A stretch of 64,000 nt of DNA from CALKXV01 sp965228905 (GCA_965228905.1 CBDDII010000003.1:1240001-1304000), one strand, 5' to 3'. Shown: positions 1 through 9,240, counted from the first letter of the stretch. Notes: generated by a model not told the origin, from the letters alone. Numbers and translations: made by a program.

Positions 1-639
1 GGGCTGTTGACCCAGGCGGTGCGGGTTTCGGACGCCTTTCTTGACGCGGGCGAGATCGTTTCGACCCGGGGGCGCGAGCCCCAGGACGGCGACCGGTTCA
101 ATGCCGAGGCGGGCGATCTGGCCGAAGGCAAGCCGATCGTGGTTCTGATTAACGGCGGGTCGGCCTCGGCCTCGGAAATTGTGGCGGGGGCCTTGCAGGA
201 TCACCGCCGCGCCATCGTTGTCGGCACCAAGTCGTTCGGCAAGGGGTCGGTCCAGACCGTGATGCCCCTGCGCGGCGAAGGTGCGATGCGCCTGACCACG
301 GCGCGGTATTACACGCCGTCGGGTCGGTCGATCCAGGCGCTTGGCGTGTCGCCCGACATCATCGTCGAGCAGCCACCGCGCGCGCCGGAGAGCGAGGACG
401 AGGAAGAGACACAGCGCGGAGCACGGTCCGAAGCCGATCTGCGTGGGTCCTTGTCCAACGACTCGCTGAGTGAAGATGAGCGTCGCCAAATCGAAGAGGA
501 TCGCGCGCGGGCCGAGGACGCGGCAAAGCTGCGCGACGAGGATTATCAACTGGCCTATGCCATCGACATCCTGAAGGGCCTGTCGGCGCTTGGTCCGGAA
601 TATGCCGCGGCACTGGCCGAGCAGGCAAACCAGAACTGA
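1..639 (+). CDS. ctpA: S41 carboxyl-terminal processing protease, C-terminal part
   Basis: The gene is cut by the left edge of the window; the frame is open from base 1, so the true start lies outside. The visible 212 residues cover the end of the catalytic domain of an S41 (CtpA/Tsp) periplasmic serine protease. They contain the nucleophile region NGGSASASEIVAGAL and, after it, the GTKSFGKGSVQ segment that carries the general-base lysine. These are followed by the family's RYYTPSGRSIQ strand and an acidic, low-complexity tail. Such proteases trim C-termini of exported proteins. A strong hairpin follows the stop, so this is the last gene of its transcript. The domains before the catalytic core (signal peptide, PDZ) cannot be seen. 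The family call is secure; the cellular substrate is unknown. Confidence 0.93.
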   Translation, partial: GLLTQAVRVSDAFLDAGEIVSTRGREPQDGDRFNAEAGDLAEGKPIVVLINGGSASASEIVAGALQDHRRAIVVGTKSFGKGSVQTVMPLRGEGAMRLTTARYYTPSGRSIQALGVSPDIIVEQPPRAPESEDEEETQRGARSEADLRGSLSNDSLSEDERRQIEEDRARAEDAAKLRDEDYQLAYAIDILKGLSALGPEYAAALAEQANQN

Positions 640-643
640 GGGA

Positions 644-780
644 TTGCGCCGGGTTTCACCCGTCGCGAGGGGGCGCGAGGCAAGCCTCGCGCCCCCTTCC
701 TTTTCCAGCGGTTGCGCCTTCCGGGTGGGCCTGTTTCCCTTGGCGAGGGTGGGACTTTGCGTATTTGTAAAGCGATGAAG
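644..780 (+). repeat. Modular intergenic element, copy A
   Basis: This is one of four related intergenic elements in the window. It starts with TTGCGCC, then a four-base stem tip (GGGT, loop TTC, ACCC) and GTCGC. A second, longer hairpin follows at 668-698, and the element ends with the tail GTATTTGTAAAGCGATGAAG at 761-780. It fills the whole space between the protease gene and trmD. The same first hairpin and tail occur at 9904-9996, 12946-13029 and, inverted, 57506-57581. Confidence 0.7.
668..698 (+). terminator. Rho-independent terminator after the S41 protease
   Basis: A perfect 12-bp G+C-rich stem (669-680 with 685-696), extended by an A-T pair, has a CAAG loop. It is followed by TTCCTTTTCC. 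It lies 29 bases after the protease stop codon. Confidence 0.8.
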
Positions 781-821
781 GGTGATTGTTTGGCCCCTTC
801 GCCAGAGGTATAGGCAGGCCC

Positions 822-1613
822 ATGAGCACGCCCCCGTCGAAATCCCATGGCCGCATTTCTGCCGCCGCCAGTCTTCAGCCCCGCGACCTGATGGAGGATG
901 CAACCCGCATCAAGGGGGCCTGGACGGCGCGGATCATCACGCTGTTTCCCGAGGTCTTTCCCGGTGTGCTGGGCGCGTCGCTGACCGGCAAGGCGTTGAA
1001 GGACCGGTTGTGGCAGTTGGAAACGGTGGCCTTGCGCAATTTCGGGGAGGGCAAGCACCGCAACGTTGATGATACGCCTGCGGGTGGTGGCGCGGGGATG
1101 GTGTTGCGCGCGGATGTGATGGCGCGGGCCATTCGATATGCGGAAAGTGTCGGCAAGCTTCCCCTGGTTTTCCTGTCGCCACGCGGCAGGCCCTTCGATC
1201 AGGCCATGGCACGGCGATTTGCAGGCGGGCCGGGCCTGACATTGATTGCCGGGCGGTTCGAGGGGCTGGACCAGCGGGTGATCGACCATTTCGGGATCGA
1301 AGAGGTTTCGGTCGGGGATTTCGTCATGACCGGTGGTGAGATTGCGGCGCAGGCGGTGATCGACGCGACCGTGCGGCTTTTGCCCGGCGTCGTGGGCAAC
1401 GCGGCCTCGCTTGAGGAAGAAAGTTTTTCGACCGGGTTGCTGGAGCATCCGCAGTATACACGGCCTGCCGAATGGGAGGGGCGGGCGATCCCGGAGGTGC
1501 TGACCTCGGGCGATCACGGGGCGGTGGAACGCTGGCGGCGTGAAGAAGCCGAGCGGTTGACGCGCGAGCGGCGCCCGGATCTTTGGGTAAAGCTGGACAG
1601 CCAGGGCGGCTGA
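822..1613 (+). CDS. trmD: tRNA (guanine-N1)-methyltransferase TrmD
   Basis: TrmD methylates G37 next to the anticodon of tRNAs reading CNN codons, using S-adenosylmethionine, and so prevents +1 frameshifting. The 263-residue protein shows the SPOUT trefoil-knot motifs: GRFEGLDQRVIDHF, then SVGDFVMTGGEIAAQ, then LPGVVGN. The typical SFSTGLLEHPQYTRP segment follows. The ATG at 822 is chosen because the family starts shortly before ARIITLFPE; the frame also runs upstream to a TTG at 786 with no support. trmD normally follows rimM directly. Here rimM is about 17 kb away on the other strand, and trmD instead follows a protease gene and a repeat element. Confidence 0.96.
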   Translation: MSTPPSKSHGRISAAASLQPRDLMEDATRIKGAWTARIITLFPEVFPGVLGASLTGKALKDRLWQLETVALRNFGEGKHRNVDDTPAGGGAGMVLRADVMARAIRYAESVGKLPLVFLSPRGRPFDQAMARRFAGGPGLTLIAGRFEGLDQRVIDHFGIEEVSVGDFVMTGGEIAAQAVIDATVRLLPGVVGNAASLEEESFSTGLLEHPQYTRPAEWEGRAIPEVLTSGDHGAVERWRREEAERLTRERRPDLWVKLDSQGG

Positions 1614-1628
1614 GGGCCGACTTTTCCC

Positions 1629-1657
1629 TTGATTGCGGCGGGATTGGCCCTTATAGC
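1629..1657 (+). promoter_or_regulatory. Predicted sigma-70 promoter for rplS-rpmE
   Basis: TTGATT (1629-1634) and TATAGC (1652-1657) are separated by exactly 17 bases, 16 bases after the trmD stop. This gives rplS its own promoter and an untranslated leader of about 145 bases. The leader contains a short hairpin (TTGGG/CCCAG type) near 1772-1788. No known ribosomal-protein leader motif was recognised. Confidence 0.5.
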
Positions 1658-1808
1658 GGCCCGGTTCGCGGGCGGAATCGTGCGCGGCATCAGAAAAGTT
1701 GACCTGAACCCTCTGGTGGGCGGCACGACCGACCCGGCACAGCATCCGGAGCTCTGAGGCGCGAAACATCTCTTGGGAACAACCCAGGGCAGCATAGGAG
1801 TTGGTCAG

Positions 1809-2186
1809 ATGGATCTGATCGCGGAACTGGAAGCCGAGCAAGTCGCCGCGCTTGGCAAGGAAATTCCGGATTTCAAGGCGGGTGACACCATCCGCGTTGG
1901 CTACAAGGTGACCGAGGGCACGCGGACCCGTGTCCAGAATTACGAAGGCGTCTGCATTGCACGGAAGAACGGCGAAGGCATCGCCGGTTCCTTCACGGTG
2001 CGCAAGATTTCCTTTGGCGAGGGCGTGGAGCGTGTGTTCCCCCTGCATTCGACGAACATCGACAGCATCACCGTCGTGCGCCGTGGTCGCGTGCGTCGTG
2101 CGAAACTGTACTACCTGCGGTCGCGTCGCGGCAAATCGGCCCGGATCGCGGAAGACACCCATTACAAGCCCAAGGCTTCGGTCTGA
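1809..2186 (+). CDS. rplS: 50S ribosomal protein L19
   Basis: L19 sits at the 30S-50S interface of the ribosome. The 125-residue product has the family core: FKAGDTIRVGYKV, then RVQNYEGVCIARKN, SFTVRKISFGEGVERVFPLHS and RRAKLYYLR. The ATG at 1809 is preceded by AGGAG at a good distance; an upstream in-frame TTG at 1773 is not needed. It is followed after 11 bases by rpmE, so the two are probably co-transcribed from the promoter at 1629-1657. The C-terminus has the extra lysine- and arginine-rich residues common in alphaproteobacteria. Confidence 0.98.
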   Translation: MDLIAELEAEQVAALGKEIPDFKAGDTIRVGYKVTEGTRTRVQNYEGVCIARKNGEGIAGSFTVRKISFGEGVERVFPLHSTNIDSITVVRRGRVRRAKLYYLRSRRGKSARIAEDTHYKPKASV

Positions 2187-2197
2187 GGAGCGGACAG

Positions 2198-2419
2198 ATG
2201 AAAAAAGACACGCATCCCGAATACCACGTCATCGACGTCAAGATGACCAACGGCGACATCGTCCAGATGCGCTCGACCTGGGGCGCCGAGGGCGACACGC
2301 TTTCGCTGGACATCGACCCTTCGGTGCACCCCGCCTGGACCGGCGGCGGCACCCGCCTGATGGACACCGGCGGCCGGGTTTCGAAGTTCAAGAAGAAATA
2401 CGAAGGCCTGGGGTTCTAA
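2198..2419 (+). CDS. rpmE: 50S ribosomal protein L31
   Basis: This is a 73-residue L31 protein of the large ribosomal subunit. It shows the conserved DTHPEYHVIDV start, the HPAWTGG segment and the C-terminal FKKKYEGLGF. It has no cysteine at all, so it is the zinc-independent form rather than the CxxC zinc-ribbon form. It lies 11 bases after rplS with its own GAGG ribosome binding site, and a strong terminator follows. The identification is firm. Confidence 0.97.
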   Translation: MKKDTHPEYHVIDVKMTNGDIVQMRSTWGAEGDTLSLDIDPSVHPAWTGGGTRLMDTGGRVSKFKKKYEGLGF

Positions 2420-2444
2420 ACCAACGGGTCTTTGCGAAGACAGG

Positions 2445-2473
2445 ACGCCGCTCCGAAAGGGGCGGCGTTTTTT
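2445..2473 (+). terminator. Rho-independent terminator after rpmE
   Basis: A 10-bp stem (ACGCCGCTCC with GGGGCGGCGT, one wobble pair) closes a GAAA tetraloop and is followed by six T residues. It ends the rplS-rpmE transcript. Confidence 0.9.
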
Positions 2474-2593
2474 CTTTGGGCGTGGGGGCTTGGATGCCAG
2501 ACTTGCGGTTGCATTCCCGTTCTTCTTCGCCATCTTTGCCGCGCGATAATCGCTGGCCCAACAACCGGAGGCCGCAGCCTTAGGAGCCTTTTG

Positions 2594-3601
2594 ATGGGCC
2601 TTTTCGAACGCTATCTGTCGATCTGGATTTTCCTGGCGATCGTACTTGGCATCGCCCTTGGGTCGTTTTTCCCTGGAGTGTTCCGGATGATCGCCCTGGC
2701 CGAGGTGGCAAGCGTCAACTTGGTGGTCGCCGTGCTGATCTGGGCGATGGTCTATCCGATGATGGTGGGTGTTAATCCCGGGTCGCTGAAAGACGTGGCA
2801 AGGCAGCCGCGCGGCCTGGTCATCACCCTGGCGATCAACTGGCTGATCAAGCCTTTCACCATGGCGGCACTTGCCGTATTTTTCTTCGAAGTGGTGTTCG
2901 CCCGTTTCATCGCGCCCGAGGATGCCAGCCAATACATCGCCGGGCTGATCCTGTTGGGGGCCGCACCTTGCACGGCGATGGTGTTCGTCTGGTCGCATCT
3001 GACCAAGGGCGATCCGAATTACACCCTTGTTCAGGTGACGGTGAATGACCTGATCATGGTTTTCGCCTTTGCCCCGATCGTTGCCTTCCTTTTGGGGGTG
3101 ACCGACATCGTGGTGCCCTGGAACACGCTTCTTTTGTCCGTGGTGCTTTTTATCGTGCTGCCGCTTGTTGCGGGGCTGTTGACGCGAAAGGGCCTTGGAA
3201 GCCCGGAAAGGATCGAAGGCTTTCTGGGGCGCGTAAAACCGTTTTCGGTGATCGGGCTGATCGTCACGGTCGTGATTCTGTTCGGCCTTCAAGGGGGGAC
3301 GATCTTGGCGCGCCCCTTGGTCATTCTGTTGATCGCCGTTCCGATCCTGATCCAGAGCTATGCCATTTTCGCCGTCGGCTATGGCGCGGCTTATGCGTTG
3401 AAAGTGCCGCACATGATTGCGGCACCCTGCGCCATGATCGGAACCTCCAATTTCTTTGAACTGGCTGTCGCCGTGGCCATCAGCTTGTTCGGCCTGCATT
3501 CCGGTGCCGCGCTGGCGACTGTCGTGGGCGTTTTGGTTGAAGTGCCGGTCATGCTGTCGCTTGTGGCCTTCGCGAACCGGACGCGGGCAAAGTTCGGCTG
3601 A
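2594..3601 (+). CDS. ACR3-family arsenite efflux transporter
   Basis: This 335-residue inner-membrane protein has about ten hydrophobic segments. It carries the ACR3 signature GAAPCTAMVFVWSHLTKGDPNY with the essential cysteine, followed by VNDLIMVFAFAP. ACR3 carriers expel arsenite, and some antimonite, using the proton motive force. The ATG at 2594 is preceded by TAGGAGCC. Usual partners (arsR, arsC, arsH) are absent: the upstream neighbour is rpmE and the downstream neighbour is a convergent peroxiredoxin-like gene. It is therefore a solitary transporter, and regulation by arsenic cannot be inferred here. Related bile-acid/sodium symporters are a less likely alternative given the cysteine motif. 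Confidence 0.9.
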   Translation: MGLFERYLSIWIFLAIVLGIALGSFFPGVFRMIALAEVASVNLVVAVLIWAMVYPMMVGVNPGSLKDVARQPRGLVITLAINWLIKPFTMAALAVFFFEVVFARFIAPEDASQYIAGLILLGAAPCTAMVFVWSHLTKGDPNYTLVQVTVNDLIMVFAFAPIVAFLLGVTDIVVPWNTLLLSVVLFIVLPLVAGLLTRKGLGSPERIEGFLGRVKPFSVIGLIVTVVILFGLQGGTILARPLVILLIAVPILIQSYAIFAVGYGAAYALKVPHMIAAPCAMIGTSNFFELAVAVAISLFGLHSGAALATVVGVLVEVPVMLSLVAFANRTRAKFG

Positions 3602-3605
3602 GGAA

Positions 3606-3625
3606 ACGCCACCTGGAAGTGGCGT
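3606..3625. terminator. Hairpin between convergent genes
   Basis: ACGCCAC (3606-3612) pairs with GTGGCGT (3619-3625), immediately after the transporter stop and before the convergent peroxiredoxin stop. The poly-T tract is weak (ATGTCTTT), so it may act from either side. Confidence 0.5.
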
Positions 3626-3645
3626 ATGTCTTTGCCGAGCGCTGG

Positions 3646-4164
3646 TTAGACCGTTCCGCGCGGCGGGCGGTCGTTTTCTTTGGTGAAGATCATTCCGTCC
3701 AGCAATTCGCGCAGGTCTGGGCGCGCCGAGGGGCCGTTGGATATGGCGATCAACAAGAGCGTGCCATCGGGGCGGATCACGAAGACCCCCGGCTCGGCAA
3801 AGCGGCGGTCGGTTTCCCTGGGCGAAAGCGGTTCGGTCACATAAAGGCCGAGCGCGTTCATCTGGTCTTCGCTCATGCCGTAGGCCAGTTCGAAGGACCA
3901 GCCGAACTCGTCAACATCGGCGCGGGCCTTTTCTTCGGGGTCGGCGGAAACCACCGTGATGTCGAAACCGGCGTCATACCATTCCTGCTGCATGTCGTTG
4001 AGGGTGTTCAGGTATTTCTTGCAGCGCGGGCAATGCTTGCCGCGATAGACCACGAACAACGTCCAGTTTTTGCGATGGCCTCCGACGGTGGATGTACCAC
4101 CGCCCAGGCGGTCGAAAGTCATCGGCGGCAGGATGGAACCTGCGATTGGCTTTGGTGTCGGCAT
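3646..4164 (-). CDS. AhpC/TSA-family peroxiredoxin-like protein
   Basis: This is a cytoplasmic protein of 172 residues with a thioredoxin fold. The motif VVYRGKHCPRCKKYL places two cysteines (45 and 48) as CxxC at the start of helix 1, where peroxiredoxins carry the peroxidatic cysteine. DITVVSADPEEKA and PGVFVIRPDGTLL match later parts of the redoxin domain. The ATG at 4164 follows GAGGAG at the right distance; the frame extends upstream without support. It diverges from bdhA across 167 bases and converges on the arsenite transporter. A role in thiol-dependent peroxide or disulfide reduction is likely, but substrate and electron donor are unknown. The CxxC pair also allows a thioredoxin-like oxidoreductase role. 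Confidence 0.8.
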   Translation of the reverse strand: MPTPKPIAGSILPPMTFDRLGGGTSTVGGHRKNWTLFVVYRGKHCPRCKKYLNTLNDMQQEWYDAGFDITVVSADPEEKARADVDEFGWSFELAYGMSEDQMNALGLYVTEPLSPRETDRRFAEPGVFVIRPDGTLLLIAISNGPSARPDLRELLDGMIFTKENDRPPRGTV

Positions 4165-4331
4165 GATTTTGGCTCCTCTCGTTCCGGGGAGAGGATTGTT
4201 CGCAACGCGAGGTGACGCAAGCCGGGAACGTGCAGGCTCGCGCTCTGTTGATCGAACCTGCTGGCATTGTCGTGAAATGACGCTATCTTGCGCTTGCAGA
4301 ATGAATGCCGCACACGCGAAGGAGACCGCCC

Positions 4332-5105
4332 ATGTCACTCAAGGGAAAAACCGCTGTCATCACCGGATCGAACTCTGGCATCGGGTTGGGGATTGCGAGG
4401 GAACTGGCAAAGGCCGGGGCCGACGTGGTGTTGAACTCGTTCACCGACAACGATGAAGACCACGCGCTGGCCGAGGAAATCGCCAAGGAAACCGGCGTGA
4501 CGGCGCGCTATATCAAGGCGGATATGTCCAAGGGGGACGAGTGCCGCGCCTTGATCGAAAAGGCAGGGGCCTGCGATATTCTTGTTAACAACGCGGGTAT
4601 CCAGAACGTTGATCCGATTGATAAATTTCCAGTCGAAAAGTGGGATTCGATCATCGCGATCAACCTCAATTCGGTGTTTCACACCACAGCCGCTGCCCTG
4701 CCGATGATGCGCAAGGCCGGTTGGGGTCGGGTAATCAATATCTCGTCCGCGCACGGGTTGCGGGCAAGTCCGTTCAAGTCGGCTTATGTCGCAGCCAAGC
4801 ACGGGGTTGTCGGCATGACCAAGGTGGTCGGGTTGGAGACGGCGAAGGAACCGATTACCGCCAATGCGATCTGCCCCGGCTATGTGCTGACACCGCTGGT
4901 GGAATCGCAGATACCGGATACGGCCAAAGAATACGGGATCAGCGAGGACAAGGCGATCGAGGAAGTGATCCTGTTGAAGCAGCCGTCGAAGGAGTTTGTG
5001 ACGGTCGAGCAGGTCGGCGGCATCGCGATCTTCCTGTGCTCGGACGCGGCATCGCAGATCACCGGCACGACGATTTCGGCCGATGGCGGCTGGACCAGCC
5101 AGTAA
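4332..5105 (+). CDS. bdhA: 3-hydroxybutyrate dehydrogenase (SDR family)
   Basis: This enzyme interconverts D-3-hydroxybutyrate and acetoacetate with NAD+, a step in polyhydroxybutyrate and ketone-body use. The 257-residue protein has the short-chain dehydrogenase hallmarks. These are the nucleotide loop TGSNSGIG (11-18), NNAG (86-89), the serine at 138-139, and Tyr152 with Lys156 of the YxxxK motif. The C-terminal ITGTTISADGGWTSQ is typical of D-3-hydroxybutyrate dehydrogenases. The ATG at 4332 follows GAAGGAGA. The next gene, a patatin-like lipase, starts inside its last codons, which suggests linked roles in storage-polymer or lipid turnover. Confidence 0.93.
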   Translation: MSLKGKTAVITGSNSGIGLGIARELAKAGADVVLNSFTDNDEDHALAEEIAKETGVTARYIKADMSKGDECRALIEKAGACDILVNNAGIQNVDPIDKFPVEKWDSIIAINLNSVFHTTAAALPMMRKAGWGRVINISSAHGLRASPFKSAYVAAKHGVVGMTKVVGLETAKEPITANAICPGYVLTPLVESQIPDTAKEYGISEDKAIEEVILLKQPSKEFVTVEQVGGIAIFLCSDAASQITGTTISADGGWTSQ

Positions 5106-6129
5106 CCTGTCAGTGCCGGTTTCCATCAACCTCGCGCTGCAAGGCGGTGGGGCGCATGGCGCCTTTACCTGGGGTGTCGTCGACCGCTTGCTGAAGGAAG
5201 ACGCAATCGAGATCGCCGGGATCTCGGGCACGTCTGCCGGTGCGCTGAACGGGGCGGCGATCAAGGCGGGGATGATGCACGGCGGGCGCGAAGGCGCGCG
5301 TGAAAACCTTGGCTGGTTGTGGGAGCAGGTGGCAGGGATTCAGGATTTCCGCATGGCCGACTGGATGCAGGCGATGTTTCCGACGCCGGGGATCGTCAAC
5401 AAGGCCATCGAGTATTCATTGCCCTATGCCTTCGCCGATGCCTGGACGCGGGTGTTCAGCCCCTATTCCTATGGGCCGTTCTACCAAAACCCCCTGGAGC
5501 GCATCGTCGAGCGGTTTCACTATGACGAGGTGTGCGCCGCGAGCGATCCGAAGTTTTTTGTTTCGGCCACCGCCGTGCGCACCGGCAAGATCCGGGTTTT
5601 CTCGGGCGATGAGATCAACGCGGACGTTCTTTTGGCTTCGACCTGTCTGCCGACGATCTTCAAGGCGGTGCGGATTGATGGTGAGGATTACTGGGACGGC
5701 GGCTATACCGGGAACCCGGCGTTGTTTCCCCTGTTCGCGAAGGACCTGCCAAGCGATATCGTCATCGTGAACATCAATCCGCTGGAGCGCGAGGATACGC
5801 CCCGCGACGCCCGCGACATCCTGAACCGGATCAACGAGATCAGTTTCAATTCGTCGCTCTTGCGAGAGTTGCGCGCCATCCATTTCGTGCAGCGTCTGAT
5901 CGGTGAAGGTGCGGTGAAGGACGGCGCAATGAAAACCGTGCGCATTCACATGATTTCCGACGATGCGCTGATGACCGAGCTTGGCGTTGCCTCGAAACTG
6001 GTGCCGACCGGGGCGACGATTTCGGCCCTGTTCAAGGCAGGGCAACGGGCTGCGGAAAAGTTTCTGGGTGAGCACGGGGCGGCCATCGGTGAACGTTCCA
6101 CCGTGGATCTGCCGGAAATGTATAGCTGA
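5083..6129 (+). CDS. Patatin-like phospholipase
   Basis: The 348-residue protein is a patatin-family acyl hydrolase. The oxyanion motif GGGAHGAF (about 21-28) is followed by the nucleophile elbow GTSAG with Ser51, and the catalytic aspartate lies in DGG at about residue 205. There is no signal peptide, so it is probably cytoplasmic. The ATG at 5083 overlaps bdhA by 23 bases; a GTG at 5113 is a possible alternative start because the ATG lacks a clear ribosome binding site. Coupling to bdhA suggests a role in lipid or polyhydroxyalkanoate granule metabolism. The substrate is not shown by sequence alone. Confidence 0.9.
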   Translation: MAAGPASNLSVPVSINLALQGGGAHGAFTWGVVDRLLKEDAIEIAGISGTSAGALNGAAIKAGMMHGGREGARENLGWLWEQVAGIQDFRMADWMQAMFPTPGIVNKAIEYSLPYAFADAWTRVFSPYSYGPFYQNPLERIVERFHYDEVCAASDPKFFVSATAVRTGKIRVFSGDEINADVLLASTCLPTIFKAVRIDGEDYWDGGYTGNPALFPLFAKDLPSDIVIVNINPLEREDTPRDARDILNRINEISFNSSLLRELRAIHFVQRLIGEGAVKDGAMKTVRIHMISDDALMTELGVASKLVPTGATISALFKAGQRAAEKFLGEHGAAIGERSTVDLPEMYS

Positions 6130-6177
6130 CACCGGCGACCGTAGGGCCGCCGATTTCTGTCTTGCGAAGGTCGGGGC

Positions 6178-6405
6178 TTACGAGAAGCCGCCGCCGCCAC
6201 CACCGCCGCTGCTTCCGTTGCTGCTGGCGATTGCGATCAGAATGGCCAAAAGCACCAGGGGCACGATGTAGCCGCCCGAGCTTGCGGCCTGTTCTTCGAT
6301 CACTTCCGCTTCCATGAGCGGTTCGGCCATGCCTCCGGCCTGAAGCGACGAGGTTGCCAATGCAAATCCAAGCACTGCTGTTGCTGCGGTTTTACTGATA
6401 TTCAT
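6178..6405 (-). CDS. Small exported membrane protein, glycine-rich tail
   Basis: This 75-residue protein has a signal-peptide-like start (lysine, then ATAAVLGFALATSSLQA), a short acidic segment (MEAEVIEE), one strongly hydrophobic stretch (YIVPLVLLAILIAIAS) and a tail of consecutive glycines. I do not recognise a named family. Similar short proteins with a VPLVLL segment are common in roseobacter genomes, from general knowledge. It sits between a convergent lipase gene and the upstream DUF502 gene with no clear operon. The glycine run follows a GGC-rich trinucleotide tract. Function unknown. Confidence 0.7.
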   Translation of the reverse strand: MNISKTAATAVLGFALATSSLQAGGMAEPLMEAEVIEEQAASSGGYIVPLVLLAILIAIASSNGSSGGGGGGGFS

Positions 6406-6531
6406 GACTGTTTATCCCTTTACGTCGCGCACATTGTGACTCCCACAAGGTGGCGATGCAAAGCAAAAGTTAACAAGACCCGGATTTTCCAGGCGCAATG
6501 TGTGAAAGTTGCAGGGTTCGGATGTGGCGCG

Positions 6532-7251
6532 TCAGGACGCCGTGTTCCGGGCGGCAGGCGGGCGAACCTCGCCAATCGGGGTGGGTTGGGCGTGCGATCC
6601 GTCGGGATAGACAAGCCCGGCCGAGATAACCAGTTTCGCCGCGTCCTCGACCGACATGTCCAGTTCGATCACGTCGCTTTTCGGCAGGAACAACAGGAAA
6701 CCCGAGGTGGGGTTGGGCGTGGTGGGCAGGAACACCGCCGTCTTGCTGGAATCCGCTTCGATCTTCCTGTCGATCTCGCCCTTGGCCGAGGTCGAGATGA
6801 AGGCGATGGCCCAGATGCCCTTGCGCGGATACTCGACGAGACAGGCCTTGTCGAAGGATGCCTCGGACTGGGCAAAGACGGTTTCGGCGATCTGTTTCAG
6901 GCCCTTGTAGACCGAGCGGACGACCGGCAGGTTCTGCACGACGCTTTCGCCCCACATGATGAGCGAGCGCCCGATGATGCCCTTGGCCATCCAGCCAACG
7001 ATGACGGTGAAGATCAGGAAGGCCAGAACGCCGATGCCGCGCACATTTAGGCCCACATACTGGTCGGGGCGCAGCCAGATCGGCACGAAGGGCAGGACCC
7101 AACTGTCGACCCAGCCAGCAACCGTCCAGATCAGCCAGAGTGTCAGGCCAATCGGTGCGATCACGACAAGCCCGGTCAGGAACGACCGGCGCAACCAGGC
7201 GAAAAAGCTGGTGCGGTGCTTTCTGTATTCGTCGTCTGCGTTGAAGCCCAT
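6532..7251 (-). CDS. DUF502 family inner-membrane protein
   Basis: This protein of 239 residues has two N-terminal membrane segments (FLTGLVVIAPIGLTLWLIW and the segment around GIGVLAFLIFTVIVGW). A conserved soluble part contains PVVRSVYKGLKQIAETV and later TTPNPTSGFLLFLPKSDV, which mark it as DUF502. The function of this family is not established. The ATG at 7251 is preferred; the frame can begin at a GTG at 7278, but neither has a strong ribosome binding site. It stands alone between the psuGK operon and a small membrane protein on the same strand. Confidence 0.85.
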   Translation of the reverse strand: MGFNADDEYRKHRTSFFAWLRRSFLTGLVVIAPIGLTLWLIWTVAGWVDSWVLPFVPIWLRPDQYVGLNVRGIGVLAFLIFTVIVGWMAKGIIGRSLIMWGESVVQNLPVVRSVYKGLKQIAETVFAQSEASFDKACLVEYPRKGIWAIAFISTSAKGEIDRKIEADSSKTAVFLPTTPNPTSGFLLFLPKSDVIELDMSVEDAAKLVISAGLVYPDGSHAQPTPIGEVRPPAARNTAS

Positions 7252-7324
7252 GTTCCGTAAGCCTGACCGAGTTTGCACGTAATCTAAGCGTTTGACGCGG
7301 CGGTAACAACGATTGTCAGCGAAA

Positions 7325-8250
<926 letters not shown>

Positions 8251-8254
<4 letters not shown>

Positions 8255-9144
8255 GAGGGGACGTCTCCGGAAACGTAATCGGCGGCGGCGCGCAGGGCGT
8301 CTTGCAGTGCGCCCTGTGCATCCCGGCCCGCAAGTTCGGCCGCGATATGGGCGGCCATGAAGGTATCGCCCGCGCCGGTGACGCGGGTGACCAGCACCTG
8401 TGGCGGTTCGGCGGTCAGCACGCCGCCCGGCGTGGCGGTGGCGGCGGTCTTGCCGCCGTCGGTGACAAGGATGCGCGCGGCGCCGCGTTCCAGAAGGGTG
8501 GCGGCGGCTTCGGGGGCACTGTCAAAACGGGTCTGGCACAAGAGCCCCGCTTCTTCGAGGTTGACGTAGAGCGTGGCGTTCGGAGCGTCGAGCAGCGGCA
8601 AAAGCCGTTCGGCCTTGCCGGGCGAAGCGGGGGCGACGCGAAGATCGGCCTTTTTGAACAGCGGGCTTTCTGCGATCTCGGCCAGCAGCGCTTCTGTCAG
8701 ATTGCCATCGAGTGCGATCGGGCCATCGTAGGGGGCTTCGGTGCTGCCCAGACGGCCATCGGCGAGCGGGGCGAGAATCTTGTCGCCGGCGGCTTCGAGC
8801 GAGTGGGCGTCGGCAATGGCGGCGATCAGCCCGTTCGCCCCTTCGACGGCCATGTAGCGATCCGTCGGCAGGTCGGCCGAGCGATAGGCCATGCCGGTGT
8901 CCAGTCCCATGCGGGCGGCGGCGGCGACAAGTTCGTTGCCTTCCTCGTCCTGGCCGATGGCGGTGAGAAGAACGGGGTGCAGACCGAAGCGCCGGAGCGT
9001 CATGGCGACATTCATCGCAACGCCGCCGGGCAGCCTGGTGATGCGGCCCGGCACATCGGAACCGGCCCGCATCACGGCGCGGGAGCGACCGATGATGTCC
9101 CAGAGGACCGATCCGATGCAGAGGATTTGGGCAGGAGATGTCAT
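8251..9144 (-). CDS. psuK: PfkB-family kinase, probable pseudouridine kinase
   Basis: This 297-residue PfkB/ribokinase-type sugar kinase has the N-terminal GGVAMNVAMTLRRFG substrate-binding motif. Near the C-terminus it has VTGAGDTF, the ATP-site motif with the catalytic aspartate. It is coupled to psuG by a 4-base ATGA overlap, so its substrate is most likely pseudouridine, phosphorylated at the 5' position. Without that neighbour only 'PfkB kinase' could be claimed. The operon diverges from a DUF2461 gene across 96 bases, which should hold its promoter. Confidence 0.9.
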
Positions 9145-9240
9145 GAGATTTGTCTGGCGGCATTGCCCGGGCTTGGCAAGTCGTGTTTCGCTGGTAACAG
9201 ATGGGCAGGCGGTGCGCCCCCGGTGCGAATTGGAGCGGCA

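Noticed and set aside
1658..1808. Autoregulatory leader of L19
   Set aside because: The leader is long enough and has small hairpins, but no known L19 leader motif is visible.
2594..3601. Arsenic resistance operon
   Set aside because: Only the ACR3 transporter is present; no arsR, arsC or arsH is nearby.
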